Shown in pieces: positions 36,167 to 44,889 of a stretch of 64,000 nt of DNA. The notes under the pieces were generated by a model that did not search any database, was not told the DNA's origin, and worked only from the letters and a program-made list of their open reading frames with translations. Each line of letters opens with the position of its first letter. The stretch's first letter is position 1. The translations under genes were made by a program, and so were the position numbers. Source of the DNA: Anaerovibrio lipolyticus DSM 3074 (GTDB lineage Bacteria > Bacillota > Negativicutes > Selenomonadales > Selenomonadaceae); contig NZ_FQYW01000004.1 of assembly GCF_900141865.1 (NCBI RefSeq), positions 161,976 to 225,975 on the forward strand, in the 5' to 3' direction.

Positions 36167-36598
36167 TCACAACCAATTTTCAATCAACTCTTGACGTAGT
36201 TTTTCAAACATAACTATAAATTTGCTCTGGGTGTCTTTTATTATGGACAAGGCTATTTCATCACTATAGGAATGCACCACATTATTTCGTGCCCTTAACG
36301 CCGCGCTCCAAAGCTCTTCATCATCAATCATTTCAGCCTGAAAGGCAAGCTTAATTATGGCATTAGGTGAACCTAATTTCCGTTCTCCATAACCATTAAA
36401 TTCCAGACGCTCCTTCATAGCCTTCCATGCCTGTTCAAAACAAATTTCGAACAAAGACACCATTCCAGCCTCAGTAATGGCATCATAGGGTGGTGTTTTT
36501 CCTTCAATTGTTTTTAAATTATCCAATGCTTTAAGGAAATTACACACTTTTTTATGAATATCTGGTTGCAAATCAACCATTTGCTTTTCTTCAAACAT
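36167..36598 (-). CDS. HEPN-domain protein (toxin, HI0074/HepT-like)
   Basis: The 143-residue all-helical protein carries the HEPN RNase signature RARNNVVHSY (R-x4-6-H) near residue 105. It matches the 'nucleotidyltransferase substrate-binding' HEPN family. Directly followed by its MNT partner, it forms a probable toxin-antitoxin pair. Confidence 0.87.
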   Translation of the reverse strand: MFEEKQMVDLQPDIHKKVCNFLKALDNLKTIEGKTPPYDAITEAGMVSLFEICFEQAWKAMKERLEFNGYGERKLGSPNAIIKLAFQAEMIDDEELWSAALRARNNVVHSYSDEIALSIIKDTQSKFIVMFEKLRQELIENWL

Positions 36599-36663
36599 AT
36601 ATTTTTCCTTTCATCCAGTTCACTATACACTGTCTAGCTCCATTATATCTGGATCTTTTTTCA

Positions 36664-36722
36664 ATTATAACGCCATTGTTCAAATTTTTCTTCTTTAGAA
36701 GAAAAATCTTCCAATTAGCGTT
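36664..36722. repeat. Dispersed repeat copy B (about 55 bp) with inner hairpin
   Basis: It starts TATAACGCCATTGTTCAAA and ends TCTTCCAATTAGCGTT, matching copy A at 33847-33907 with a few changes. Here the centre forms a perfect stem, TTTTTCTTC-TTTA-GAAGAAAAA, and the ends AACGC/GCGTT also pair. Copy A has lost part of the inner stem. Confidence 0.65.
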
Positions 36723-36987
36723 TTGCCACAGGCACTAGCTACGCGTCGCAACGAGCTGGGAGATATGCTCACCAGCTGTTGTAGTTTGTTTTCCCCCACC
36801 TAAAGAGGAAGGGGACATCTTAAAGCTCGTTATACCGATTTATGGAAATAATATAGCTTACGGCCCATTTTTCCAAAGAAATCAGCAAGTAAAATCTCAA
36901 AAATAACTCTATTTTATCCTAATAAAGCGACAAGACTTTTTCAAGAGACTTTTATGATAATATTGCGACTCTTTAAAACGACTTTTA

Positions 36988-37046
36988 GTGCGCCCATGCT
37001 GGGCGCACCACAAACAGCGGAGGGCATGGATGCCCCCCCGCTGTTT
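36988..37046 (-). terminator. Double hairpin after the phosphatidylserine decarboxylase-like gene
   Basis: The first stem downstream of the gene is AAACAGCGG...CCGCTGTTT (37012-37046), with an inner GGGCAT/ATGCCC. The second is GTGCGCCCA-TGC-TGGGCGCAC (36988-37008), followed by TAAAAGT on the minus strand. The lack of a good T-run makes simple terminator function uncertain. Confidence 0.6.
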
Positions 37047-37075
37047 CAATAAGCCACCAGTTAGACCTTGACCGG

Positions 37076-38407
37076 TTATTTACCCAAAAATCTCCCATAT
37101 TCTTCCCTACAGAGTACATGACGATAACCTGCGGAATAACCGCCTTTTTCACCTTTACCTACAGACAGTTTAAAACCGGATTTGCCTTCAAACAGCATTA
37201 CACAGTCGGAACCGCCGAATAAGAAATAGCCCAGCTCGTCCCCTTTTTTCACTTTTGCCCCAGGCTTTATCGTTTCAATAAAATTAACACTGGAAACCTG
37301 CCCCATCCCCACTGGAATAACGGCCACCATTCCATAGTCTGTCTTTATAAGAACACAGCCTCTTGTTTCCACACTTTGCCATGAAAGGGAATTTGATTCC
37401 AAAACATACAACTCTTTATCCTTGTCCCAATAAACAATTCCTCCAACCGCATTGGCATAGGGAATTTTATATACTGCTTCAACGACTCCGGACACAGGGA
37501 AATGATATCTGTGATAATCATCATAATTTAGATAGGTATGTGTCAATATTCCGTTGTGAAATAATTTCGCGTACTCAGCTCCCGGCTCCCCCAGCAGCTG
37601 CTCAACAGACACAAAAGTGGAATCCTTAATTATTACACCGTCTTCCCTTTTAATAGGATCGGCGTAGAACCTTCCGGATTCATCGATATTCCACACGCCC
37701 TGGGGAAGGGAATCCGCAGGTGAAACAACAACCCTATCGTCGTTAGGTTCGGCAATCGGACGGGCATTTCCATTTGACAGCTTTCTGGAGAAAAATTCGT
37801 TGAATGAATGCCAGTTATCCGGTGATTCATACCACCCCTTATCAAGATTCCAGGATGGATCACGAAGAAGCATATCCAAGTATTCCTGTTTCCACGATGC
37901 TTCTGAATCCAGGAAATCCCGCCATGTATTGTTGTACTCTGTCAACCACGTATATATTGGTTCAAGGTACTCTACAGACGGATAGAACAGCTCTTTATCC
38001 TTAAGCTCTTCCAGTGGTTGATCCAAAAGCCAATACACATAGAGGATGCTCTGATCACATTTTGTGGAAAAGTTTCCGTATCGTTCCTCTGGCATGATAT
38101 TCCAAGGCATACAGGTTACTGTATAGTCCAGGAAACCATAGAGCTCATCCAAAGATTGCACCGGATTGGTTGTCCTGTCCGGATTGATAATTGATGCCTG
38201 TTTAATAGACTTTTCCACCAAGATTTGTATATCAGGATTGTTAATCATTACCTCCCTGAAGCTTGTGGAAGCCTTTGACCGCCCTACAGCCGTCGAAATA
38301 CCTGCTGGCTGTTCAGCTTGCGCAGCTATAGCATCGCTTATCCACAGCGTACTCATTGCCAGCAATAAAGCACAAAGCCATATTGCCACAAAGTTTTTCC
38401 TTTTCAT
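37076..38407 (-). CDS. Exported phosphatidylserine decarboxylase-like protein
   Basis: The 443-residue protein begins with a clear cleavable signal peptide (LCALLLAMSTLWISDAIAAQA). The C-terminal half matches phosphatidylserine decarboxylases: SPADS (230-233 region), YDDYHRYHFP (295-304) with the active-site His, and the self-cleavage site FGGS at 397-400, where Ser400 would become the pyruvoyl group. The residue after Ser is Asp instead of the usual Thr or Ser. The N-terminal 200 residues are extra to ordinary PSD and match the PSD-related family. An exported location is unusual, so the substrate may be periplasmic lipid or another carboxylated amine. Confidence 0.8.
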   Translation of the reverse strand: MKRKNFVAIWLCALLLAMSTLWISDAIAAQAEQPAGISTAVGRSKASTSFREVMINNPDIQILVEKSIKQASIINPDRTTNPVQSLDELYGFLDYTVTCMPWNIMPEERYGNFSTKCDQSILYVYWLLDQPLEELKDKELFYPSVEYLEPIYTWLTEYNNTWRDFLDSEASWKQEYLDMLLRDPSWNLDKGWYESPDNWHSFNEFFSRKLSNGNARPIAEPNDDRVVVSPADSLPQGVWNIDESGRFYADPIKREDGVIIKDSTFVSVEQLLGEPGAEYAKLFHNGILTHTYLNYDDYHRYHFPVSGVVEAVYKIPYANAVGGIVYWDKDKELYVLESNSLSWQSVETRGCVLIKTDYGMVAVIPVGMGQVSSVNFIETIKPGAKVKKGDELGYFLFGGSDCVMLFEGKSGFKLSVGKGEKGGYSAGYRHVLCREEYGRFLGK

Positions 38408-38592
38408 AATAAAATCCTCCTCATGTAATCTTGCGACATCTCTTTAACACTCCGGTTTTCTCAGTCTTTCATAATTATTATATGATTATCTAATGTCTGC
38501 TCAATTATACCTTGTCCTATACAATTCTATTATCCCACAGCGTAATCCTGCAAAAACAAGATATTTCTTTCCGGCTGCGCCAAATTTGGGGC

Positions 38593-38623
38593 AAAAGAAA
38601 ACTGCCGCACATTTGTACAGCAG
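38593..38623 (-). terminator. Terminator of the RelE/Phd operon
   Basis: CTGCTGTACA pairs (two G-U) with TGTGCGGCAG, followed by TTTTCTTTT on the minus strand, 29 bases after the toxin stop. About 20 bases of it recur at 39315-39333. Confidence 0.7.
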
Positions 38624-38651
38624 CACTAAGACTATTCCTTTAACTATCGAC

Positions 38652-38972
38652 TTATTCTTCCGCTCTAAAATTCAATTTTCGCATATAGTCGCTTACACCA
38701 TAAAGGACTCTATCAACAAGTATTTCATTTTTATCTAAGCGGTAAAATGCAATGTAGACCTTATATGTAAGAAAATAATATCCCGTAAAGCCATTTTCAT
38801 AATATAGTGGGGAGCCAGGCCTTGGATAATCCGCCTTAGCTTCAATTTTTTCTATTAATTCATTCATATATTTTTGAGTTATCTCAAAATCATTTGATGC
38901 GTCAAGCACCTCTCTCCATACACGGTCGAGATCGCGTAGCGCCGTTGGTGAATATTTTATAACATATTTCAT
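38652..38972 (-). CDS. RelE/ParE-family toxin
   Basis: The 106-residue protein shows the RelE/ParE fold pattern: YSPTALRDLDRVW start, then YPRPGSPLYY, YFLTYKVYIAFYRLD and a C-terminal RVLYGVSDYMRKL. RelE members cut mRNA on the ribosome; ParE members hit gyrase. It overlaps the upstream antitoxin gene by 4 bases. Confidence 0.87.
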   Translation of the reverse strand: MKYVIKYSPTALRDLDRVWREVLDASNDFEITQKYMNELIEKIEAKADYPRPGSPLYYENGFTGYYFLTYKVYIAFYRLDKNEILVDRVLYGVSDYMRKLNFRAEE

Positions 38973-39232
38973 GGACGCTTACCACGAAAATATGCTCGTA
39001 CATCTTCAGAGGAAATATATCCTTCTTCCTCTCCAGAGCATCGTCCTTCATTTAATTCACACATGAGCCTTAGCATGGCCTTGGTTTTTTCGAATTCTTC
39101 ATCTTCTGCTATATCGCGAATTGTATATCTCCCCCGACCATTTACGGTCAAGTGTACCGGAGAGCCAACAGAGACTTTATCCAATATTGTATTATAATTG
39201 CGCAAATCTGAAACCGGACTGATATTAGCCAT
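38969..39232 (-). CDS. Phd/YefM-type antitoxin
   Basis: The 87-residue protein has an N-terminal Phd/YefM DNA-binding part (ISPVSDLRNYNTILDKV and HLTVNGRGRYTIRD) and a charged C-terminus that would wrap the toxin. It is the first gene of the pair with the RelE-like toxin and probably autoregulates. Confidence 0.87.
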   Translation of the reverse strand: MANISPVSDLRNYNTILDKVSVGSPVHLTVNGRGRYTIRDIAEDEEFEKTKAMLRLMCELNEGRCSGEEEGYISSEDVRAYFRGKRP

Positions 39233-39334
39233 ATACTCACACCCTCTATTTTTTCTTTAATAGTATCATTCGTGACTATTTTACGCAATATTTTAAGAAA
39301 AATTATTCGACTTAAAGAAAACTGCCGCACATTT

Positions 39335-39398
39335 ATAGATTCCAGCAAGTCCTCATTGCAAGACTCATCCAAGTCCACTACATCAAACATTAACGCTT
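39335..39398 (-). pseudogene. Fragment of an MNT nucleotidyltransferase gene
   Basis: Read on the minus strand this encodes LMFDVVDLDESCNEDLLESI, almost identical to the C-terminus of the MNT protein at 35869-36156. It is joined on one side to a copy of part of the RelE terminator and on the other to the DUF4143 remnant. It is therefore a recombination scar, not a gene. Confidence 0.75.
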
Positions 39399-39400
39399 GC

Positions 39401-39967
39401 TTTTTACGATTATTTATGCACCCCAATGTTGATTTAATCGTAAATGCAGTTGGAATTGACACCCGCACCTGTAAAAAATGGATTTCCGTGCTGGAAACCT
39501 CTGGCATCATATATCTTCTACAGCCTTATATGGCAAAAATATCCAAACGAATCATCAAAGCACCAAAAATATATTTCTTGGATACAGGTCTTTGCTCGTA
39601 CTTATGCAAATGGCCCAATGCAGAAATGCTAGAAAACTGTGCCATGAGCGGTGCATTTTTTGAAACCTTCGTTGTGAGTGAAATGATAAAAAATGCTTAT
39701 GCCCATAATTTAGATCCACACTCCTTTTTATTCTACTACCGGGACATTGATCAAAAAGAAGTGGACCTCATTTACGCTGAACAAGGAAAAATATACCCTA
39801 TCGAAATAAAAAAGGGCGTTGCCCCAAATAAACCGACAAAAAATTCCTCTGTACTAAAAAAATATGACCAGGACATCCAGCCTGGTCTTGTAATTGATAC
39901 CTGTGACAAAATCCGCCCCATAAATAAGGAAGCATGGACGTATCCGGTCTATATACTGGGATTTTGA
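39401..39967 (+). pseudogene. 5'-truncated DUF4143 ATPase remnant
   Basis: About 188 residues match the C-terminal DUF4143 region of AAA-family ATPases: GIDTRTCKKWISVLETSGII, IIKAPKIYFLDTGLCSYL, GAFFETFVVSEMIKN, FYYRDIDQKEVDLI and IEIKKG. The N-terminal AAA half with its Walker motifs is missing. An open frame from 39272 exists only because the break joins unrelated sequence. It is one of few plus-strand coding remains. Confidence 0.8.
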
Positions 39968-39970
39968 TAA

Positions 39971-40026
39971 CAACAAAAACTGCCGTGGATATGAGCATAT
40001 CACGTCCACAGCAGTTTTAAATTTTT
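39971..40026. terminator. Bidirectional terminator between DUF4143 remnant and flagellin
   Basis: AAAACTG...CAGTTTT with inner GTGGA/TCCAC. It is followed by T-rich sequence on both strands, so it closes the flagellin transcript from the right. Confidence 0.8.
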
Positions 40027-40031
40027 CCGAC

Positions 40032-42941
40032 TTATTGCAACAGACTTAATACATTGCTACTGTTTTGGTTGGATTGACTAAGCATGGTCTGGCCGGATTG
40101 GGCCAAAATTTGAGCTGTCGCCAGCTCCAAGGAGCTCTTGGCCATATCTGCATCACGGATAACAGACTCCGCAGAGGTGGTGCTTTCCTGGTCAGTTATG
40201 ATATTTGCTTCCGCATGCTCCATGTGAACTATCTGGGCACCGATTAAGGTGTTGGCGTCAATAAGGTATTGCAGCCCCTTGTCCAAGGTGCCCTCTATCT
40301 TTGGAGGGCCTTCCTGCCCCAGCAGCTTCTCCCGCTTTTCGCTGGTAAGCACGCTATAATCATCCAAGGAATAAGCTCCTACCTTGTAGCCGAAAACATG
40401 GTCCATAGTAGTCTGTGGAATCCGCACATGAATATTGGCACTGGAGCGGTCAGTGTGATGAATTACCAAATCATTGACATAGACATATCGCACATCCTGT
40501 ACTACGTTATCCAAAACACCGTCGGCAATTTTGGCTCCCTTTTCCTGCCGGTCCAAATATCTGCTATCGTTCAACACTGTATAACGACGGCTGTCATAAA
40601 TGGTTATGCTGCCATTTTCATAGTCCGCCGCCAACTGGAAAAAGTGCCTGTATTCGTTGGTCAGCCAATCCTGTAAGCCATGTGGATTTTTATTGCCATC
40701 CCCCTCATAAATCGTCTTAACCAAAGATTTAACATCTGTTACATCAGACACATCCACCACAAAGGTTTTTATATCCAACGCCTCAGTACCACTGGTTGGA
40801 CGATCATCGTCATCTGGACTTATACCGTTTACGAACTGCAGGTTAACCCACTGAGATGAATCTGTAGCACAATAAAATCTTATGCCCTTACCATTTAATG
40901 CCGAAGGAATATCACTATCTGCTACCCCCTGAGAGGAAAAAGCACTGGCAAAGTCAATGGTATAATCCCTCAGGCCGCCTTCCCTAAATACCATATATTG
41001 GTCATTGCCCACAGTACCTGGCTGGCTTGCATTAATCTGCACCCCGGTTATTTCATCGGAGCTGTTCTTTATCGGTGAAGCATAGGAACCAAGCTTTGCG
41101 GTTATCAGATTGGCAAACGCCTCCGACACAGTTTTTCCGGACTCTACACTGGTTCTTATAGAATTTAAATCAATCGTAGTAGCTCCATTTATCTTGTTTA
41201 TGCTTTCCAGGGCAGGAGCTTTGCCTGAATCAATAAATTCATAATTGGTGGAATTATAACTTCGATAGAAGGCTTTGCCCACCATGCTGTCTATTAATTC
41301 CTCCGCCTTATCAGCATCGGAAATATTATACCCAGACAAATCCCAATCCCAATGAGCTACAGCGCCATCAGCCGCATTACGATTATTAGTAATCCCTGAA
41401 AGAGCCGTTGCTGCAGTGTAATAATCCGGTGTAGTGGTAGCTGAAGAAGCCGATACTCCATCTGACGCGCCATTGCTGTTGCCTGCAGTACCTGCATAAT
41501 TAGCCGTTAAAGTCATGGTTCCACCAGACAGTTTTATCGTCATATTGGCAATGCTAAAGCTACCATTATAATTTTTACCAACAGTATAATAACCATTGCT
41601 CCTATCATAAGACAGCTCACTGCTATCATTCTTAAACACGAGATACGCCGTACTGGAGGTGCCATAGTCAGTGTATCCCGTCAAGGTAATACCTGAACCC
41701 ACTGGTACGCTACTTATACTTTTAGTGGCTGTTGCCTTTACTGCATCTTTATCCTTAACATATACCTGAACAGTCTGATCAGTTGCCGGGTCATGTCTTG
41801 GCTCATAATGTCCCTCTTCTGCCTTACCACCACTTAGACTAAAATTCCCCAAGCCAGTTGCCTGTGCCGCTGTGCGATCCACACCGGCATTATAAGCTCC
41901 GCCTGCCAAGGCTACACCCTTTACATTGTAATAGTTGGTATTATTATACGCAGTCTTATTATCGTAGCCACTGGAAGGTGCTTTAGTAGTAAGGGTTACC
42001 TTTTCACCACTGACCGCAACACTATAATAACTCCCTAGATTTGAAGTTATCTTGTTAGCTATTGCCGTAGCAACCTGACTGTTATTCATACCAGAAATAT
42101 TGATTTCATAAGAATTGCCACTATTTCTGTAATTCTTGCTTGTGTCTGTGGTTAAAACATAAGTAATGTTATTACTATTAGGGTATGTGACCGTAAACGC
42201 CGTATTGTTTAGTCCAGCATTATTCAAGCCAGCCAAATTTATTTCAATAGTATTCGGTGTATTTTCCGTCCCACCATGAAGCTTGGATTGATTAACATTA
42301 GTATTTGCTGCAGTATCATAACCAGTTATAGTAGTTGCACTAATATTTTTCAATGTGTAGCCATCATAGGGTACACTATCTGATGCACTGCCAAAGGTAT
42401 CAAATGGGCCAAGCTCACCATCCAAATCTCCTTGAGTATCAGGAATCAAATTCAGACTGTCACTGCCCTCCACCAGCTCGGCATGATCCAACACATTCCA
42501 GCTTTTTACAGTCTCCTGCACCGTATTACCCAACAACAGCAGCTTCTTATTGAAAGTAGTCTCCGCTGCTATGTCATTTATTTCTTCATAATAATGGGTA
42601 ATTTCCTTCTGAATAATCTGTCTGTCAGTATCCGTATTGGTATCATTATGTGCGTCAATAACCTTCTCTTTTATGGTACGGAGAAGATTAATCTGACTCT
42701 GTATGGCCCCTTCAGCTGTTTTCAGCATGGAGGCCCCCTTCTTTACGTTGTCTTCATCCTGACCAAGAGCCCTTATGCGCACCCGCATCTTCTCCGAAAT
42801 AGCAAATCCGGAGGCATCATCCCCGGCATTACGGATTTTCTCCCCCAAAGCCAGCTGAGCTGATGCCTTATCCTTCTTTTTTGTATTCTTGTGCAGTTCT
42901 CCAAGAATCATATTTGACGAAATATTGTTTACAATTCCCAT
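40032..42941 (-). CDS. Giant flagellin with large variable region
   Basis: The 969-residue flagellin has ordinary ends: an N-terminal D0/D1 (residues 1 to about 145, NNISSNMILGELHKNTKK and GDDASGFAISEKMR) and a C-terminal D1/D0 (about 885-969, NIITDQESTTSAESVIRDAD ending SSNVLSLLQ). The roughly 740 residues between are Ser/Thr/Asn/Gly-rich beta-type sequence exposed on the filament, two to three times the usual flagellin length. Such a surface offers many O-glycosylation sites, fitting the adjacent glycan island. It lies 53 bases after the metallopeptidase flagellin gene, with GGGGGGG near the start, so both are probably cotranscribed. Confidence 0.93.
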   Translation of the reverse strand: MGIVNNISSNMILGELHKNTKKKDKASAQLALGEKIRNAGDDASGFAISEKMRVRIRALGQDEDNVKKGASMLKTAEGAIQSQINLLRTIKEKVIDAHNDTNTDTDRQIIQKEITHYYEEINDIAAETTFNKKLLLLGNTVQETVKSWNVLDHAELVEGSDSLNLIPDTQGDLDGELGPFDTFGSASDSVPYDGYTLKNISATTITGYDTAANTNVNQSKLHGGTENTPNTIEINLAGLNNAGLNNTAFTVTYPNSNNITYVLTTDTSKNYRNSGNSYEINISGMNNSQVATAIANKITSNLGSYYSVAVSGEKVTLTTKAPSSGYDNKTAYNNTNYYNVKGVALAGGAYNAGVDRTAAQATGLGNFSLSGGKAEEGHYEPRHDPATDQTVQVYVKDKDAVKATATKSISSVPVGSGITLTGYTDYGTSSTAYLVFKNDSSELSYDRSNGYYTVGKNYNGSFSIANMTIKLSGGTMTLTANYAGTAGNSNGASDGVSASSATTTPDYYTAATALSGITNNRNAADGAVAHWDWDLSGYNISDADKAEELIDSMVGKAFYRSYNSTNYEFIDSGKAPALESINKINGATTIDLNSIRTSVESGKTVSEAFANLITAKLGSYASPIKNSSDEITGVQINASQPGTVGNDQYMVFREGGLRDYTIDFASAFSSQGVADSDIPSALNGKGIRFYCATDSSQWVNLQFVNGISPDDDDRPTSGTEALDIKTFVVDVSDVTDVKSLVKTIYEGDGNKNPHGLQDWLTNEYRHFFQLAADYENGSITIYDSRRYTVLNDSRYLDRQEKGAKIADGVLDNVVQDVRYVYVNDLVIHHTDRSSANIHVRIPQTTMDHVFGYKVGAYSLDDYSVLTSEKREKLLGQEGPPKIEGTLDKGLQYLIDANTLIGAQIVHMEHAEANIITDQESTTSAESVIRDADMAKSSLELATAQILAQSGQTMLSQSNQNSSNVLSLLQ

Positions 42942-42994
42942 CTTGAGTCCCCCCCGAAAACAGAAATCTTACTCCAATAACGCCTTGCTAAATA

Positions 42995-44773
42995 TTATTG
43001 TAGTAGACTAAGTACCGCTGATGAATTTTGATTTGCCTGGCTAAGCATGGACTGAGCAGCCTGTAACAGAACATTATTTTTGGTGTAGGCCGTCATTTCC
43101 TTGGCCATATCACTATCCCTTATTACGCTTTCAGCCGAAGTGACATTCTCCGAAGCAGTAATAATATTCGCATCGGTATATTCAAGACGACTACTGAGGG
43201 CACCAATCTTGGTAAGCTGATTTAGTGCCCGCTCAATGGACTTGTCCAGCTGAGCAATGGCATTTTCTGCTGCGCCCTGAGTCTGAACACTAAGGTTCTT
43301 GCCATCCTTGTCCTGAAGGCCAAGGGATTGCGCATCAGCGTTGGAAAATACTGCATGTATGTTTTGAGCCGCCTTGGTGCCAACCTGGAAGAACAAGCCG
43401 CCCCTAATGTCCATATATTCCATTGGCCATTTAACTTCAAGACCATTTATAAAGGTTGAATCGCTATCCGGATTAGTCCAGAATTTCACCGAACCACCCT
43501 CCGGGACAACAGACTCATCTGTCTTGTCGATGCGGCTAACCCCGGCATCACGGCCGGTAATAGCACCAGTATCCTCGTTTGGCAGGATAATATCGCAATA
43601 TGCCTTCAAAAACTTAGTGCCGTCGCCAGCCTTTGCCTCATCAGCCGCCATCTTCGTTTTCAAATCAGTAAAAGATTTAAATTTCCCCTGCGTCGCAGAA
43701 CTAATGGCTGCATCAATACGTTCAGATGTCATAGCACCCTTGCCACTGGCCAAGGACTGCATAAAATTACTCAGAGAATGCTCCGCTGTAAAACCGCACT
43801 GAGCCGCCATATACCTGAACATTACATACCCAGCTGCATACTGATTTACATTACCAGTACCAGAGCTGGCACTAAGGGTAGATGCTATAGACTGGCTATT
43901 TGCCAAGGACTGAATAGTAGGCCCTCGATCATCATCTATACCGTGAACCACCTCAGCCGCACCTTCCGTAATACACTCATAAAGATCGCTAAAGCCTTCA
44001 ATAGACGCAGCCATAACAGCATGGGTCATTTCATGAGCAATAGTCCGGTCGAGATACCCAGCTGTAGGATCCGTGGTAGAGCCATTTACATCTCCATCAA
44101 CCAAATTCTTATAATATTTCATATTGACCGTCATGGTTAATTTGTTAGTAACCCCATCCATGTAAGTATAGGACACATAGGCCAAAGCATTGTTGTCTTC
44201 CTCTTTAAAAACCACATCCATCTCATTAACACTGGTATTGCCCTTATCAAAACCAAGACCTGTAGAACGGGCAATCAAATCAAGGCTGTTTCCAATCCAC
44301 TCAGTATTAAGAGCCGCCATAATGGTCTGCTCCTTGCTGTAGGTATGGTCAGCCGAGCCATCAAACAAATATTTTCCATTAAAGGTAACCAATGAATTGT
44401 CATTAAGCTGGTCAATCTGCTGGTCAATATCCTTTTGTATAATCGCCCTATCAGAATCAGTATTGGTGTCATTGGCCGCATCAATAGCCTTTTCCTTCAT
44501 GGTACGCATGATAGCCACTGAATTGGATAATACGCCGTCTGCGACCTTCAACAGGCTCCGGGCATTCTGGGCATTCTGGCTGTCCTGATCCAGACTGCGA
44601 ATCTGCGCCCGCATCTTTTCCGAAATACTGTATTCAGACGCACCATCTCCGGCACTATTAATTTTCATTCCAGAAGAAAGCTTTTCCAGACCTTTCTTCA
44701 TGGCCTTGCTATTTTTATTTGTTTCACCCAAGATGGTCATTGCCGCTATGTTATTATTGATAACCATTGCCAT
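42995..44773 (-). CDS. Flagellin with embedded zinc metallopeptidase (flagellinolysin type)
   Basis: The 592-residue flagellin has D0/D1 ends (NNNIAAMTILGETNKNSK and GDGASEYSISEKMR at the start; NIITASENVTSAESVIRDSD ending SAVLSLLQ). The variable region holds a gluzincin-type protease: H247-E248-M-T-H251 within DRTIAHEMTHAVMAA, and a downstream ITEGAAE that supplies a candidate third zinc ligand (E270 or E274). This is the architecture of flagellinolysins, flagellins that turn the filament into an array of proteases. Start taken at 44773 (MAMVINNN), with GGGTGA upstream; the longer frame to 44893 would overlap the next gene. Confidence 0.92.
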   Translation of the reverse strand: MAMVINNNIAAMTILGETNKNSKAMKKGLEKLSSGMKINSAGDGASEYSISEKMRAQIRSLDQDSQNAQNARSLLKVADGVLSNSVAIMRTMKEKAIDAANDTNTDSDRAIIQKDIDQQIDQLNDNSLVTFNGKYLFDGSADHTYSKEQTIMAALNTEWIGNSLDLIARSTGLGFDKGNTSVNEMDVVFKEEDNNALAYVSYTYMDGVTNKLTMTVNMKYYKNLVDGDVNGSTTDPTAGYLDRTIAHEMTHAVMAASIEGFSDLYECITEGAAEVVHGIDDDRGPTIQSLANSQSIASTLSASSGTGNVNQYAAGYVMFRYMAAQCGFTAEHSLSNFMQSLASGKGAMTSERIDAAISSATQGKFKSFTDLKTKMAADEAKAGDGTKFLKAYCDIILPNEDTGAITGRDAGVSRIDKTDESVVPEGGSVKFWTNPDSDSTFINGLEVKWPMEYMDIRGGLFFQVGTKAAQNIHAVFSNADAQSLGLQDKDGKNLSVQTQGAAENAIAQLDKSIERALNQLTKIGALSSRLEYTDANIITASENVTSAESVIRDSDMAKEMTAYTKNNVLLQAAQSMLSQANQNSSAVLSLLQ

Positions 44774-44889
44774 AATAATCACCCATATCTTTAAATCAAA
44801 AACAACAACTCTTATCATATTTATCGTAAAACAATATGAAGGACTAAAGTCTAAGTTAAAAAAATATTTTATAGCCAATGGCCGTGTTT

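Larger units (their letters stand above)
36599..37075. other. Non-coding gap with repeat copy B and hairpins
   Basis: I find no gene in this 477-base stretch. It holds repeat copy B (36664-36722), a CAGCTGG-type short hairpin near 36760-36780, a piece resembling the CCCC...GGGG repeat family near 36790-36815, and two strong hairpins at 36988-37046 that end the phosphatidylserine decarboxylase-like transcript. Confidence 0.6.

Noticed and set aside
33847..36722. Integron-style attC sites around toxin-antitoxin cassettes
   Set aside because: The ends AACGC/GCGTT pair, but the core GTTRRRY and RYYYAAC boxes are not convincingly present and no integrase is seen.
39272..39967. An intact 231-codon plus-strand gene
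   Set aside because: Only the part from about 39401 resembles DUF4143; the first 43 codons are antisense to an MNT fragment and a terminator copy, so it is treated as a remnant.
44821..44848. Sigma-28 flagellar promoter upstream of the flagellins
   Set aside because: An ACGATAA-like -10 is present on the minus strand, but the -35 match (TTTAGTCC) and spacing are poor, so I do not call it.
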